Source: Kmv34 sp964524965
GTDB taxonomy: Bacteria; Aerophobota; Aerophobia; Aerophobales; B3-G15
Direction of reading: 5' to 3'
Assembly (NCBI GenBank): GCA_964524965.1
Contig: CAZGDY010000098.1
Location: 1-6,182, forward strand
DNA length: 6,182 bases
The number at the start of each line of letters is the position of its first letter. Position 1 is the stretch's first letter. The position numbers and the translations under genes are program-made. Shown here piece by piece: positions 5,932 through 6,182 of the stretch. The notes beneath the pieces were generated by a model, which saw nothing but the letters and a program-made list of their open reading frames with translations, searched no databases and was not told where the DNA came from.

Positions 5932-6182
5932 TTATCTGAGTTTGATATGAAGTTCCCTCAACTGTTTTTCCGCAACTGTGGAAGGAGCCTGAGTTAAAAG
6001 ACATATAGCTTTTTGAGTTTTAGGAAAGGGAATTACTTCTCTGATAGAGTTTTCTCCGGCTAGAATCATCACTATACGATCCAAACCCATAGCTATCCCA
6101 CCATGAGGAGGAGCTCCCAAAGAAAGCGCATCCAGTAAAAAACCAAATTTTTCTCTAGCCTCTACTTTATTTATTTCCAACA
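5932..6182 (-). CDS. aspS: Aspartyl-tRNA synthetase, C-terminal fragment (cut by the right edge)
   Basis: The full protein would attach aspartate to tRNA-Asp (or to tRNA-Asp and tRNA-Asn in non-discriminating forms) in the cytosol. About 82 C-terminal residues are visible out of roughly 580-600 in bacterial AspS. They contain the class II motif 3 segment APPHGGIAMGLDRIVM, whose Arg contacts ATP. FPKTQKA and then EKQLRELHIKLR at the C-terminus are also typical of bacterial AspS. The frame stays open to the window edge. The codon at 6180-6178 is TTG and is almost certainly an internal leucine rather than a start, so the gene continues beyond 6182. It is the most upstream visible member of the minus-strand aspS-priA-alaS block. 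The visible part cannot show whether the enzyme is discriminating. Confidence 0.95.
   Translation of the reverse strand, partial: LEINKVEAREKFGFLLDALSLGAPPHGGIAMGLDRIVMILAGENSIREVIPFPKTQKAICLLTQAPSTVAEKQLRELHIKLR

Noticed and set aside
5877..5933. AAATAGG / CCTATTT inverted repeat with a 43-nt loop, and a T6 run just after aspS, considered as a terminator
   Set aside because: The stem is weak and the loop long, with no GC-rich stem directly before the T-run. It does not look like an intrinsic terminator.
6178..6180. A start codon for an 82-residue protein at the right edge
   Set aside because: The codon is TTG in the middle of conserved AspS sequence and the frame is open to the edge, so it is an internal Leu of a truncated aspS.

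Overview
The window looks like ordinary chromosomal DNA from a bacterium. It is AT-rich, judged by eye from the many A/T runs and A/T-ending codons. Gene starts at 305 and 3944 carry GGAGG-type Shine-Dalgarno sequences, and the informational genes are clearly bacterial. Nothing in 6 kb fixes the phylum. An uncultured AT-rich anaerobe would fit, but that is a guess.

Plus strand, 1-1345: the last codons of an unidentified gene run in from the left edge and are followed by a terminator-like hairpin. A short regulatory-looking gap follows, with a 13-bp near-perfect inverted repeat around a candidate promoter. Next comes a complete zinc-dependent medium-chain alcohol/polyol dehydrogenase with all catalytic and structural zinc ligands. 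Its cofactor loop suggests NADP(H).

Minus strand, 6182-1335: this is an informational block read right to left. It holds the C-terminus of aspartyl-tRNA synthetase (aspS, cut by the window edge), a PriA-family primosomal protein (priA) and a complete alanyl-tRNA synthetase (alaS). priA and alaS are only 25 nt apart and probably co-transcribed. The aspS-priA gap is about 105 nt and holds a perfect TTGACA box. alaS and the dehydrogenase converge and overlap by 11 nt at their 3' ends.

The main point of interest is PriA. The protein is full-frame and keeps its N-terminal DNA-binding fold, all eight zinc cysteines and the C-terminal domain motif. The ATPase/helicase motifs I (Walker A), II (DEEH), III, V and VI are all eroded, and the segment where the winged-helix domain normally sits is almost gone. 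It reads as a helicase-dead PriA (pseudohelicase). I see no mobile element, CRISPR array, RNA gene or novel multi-gene system.
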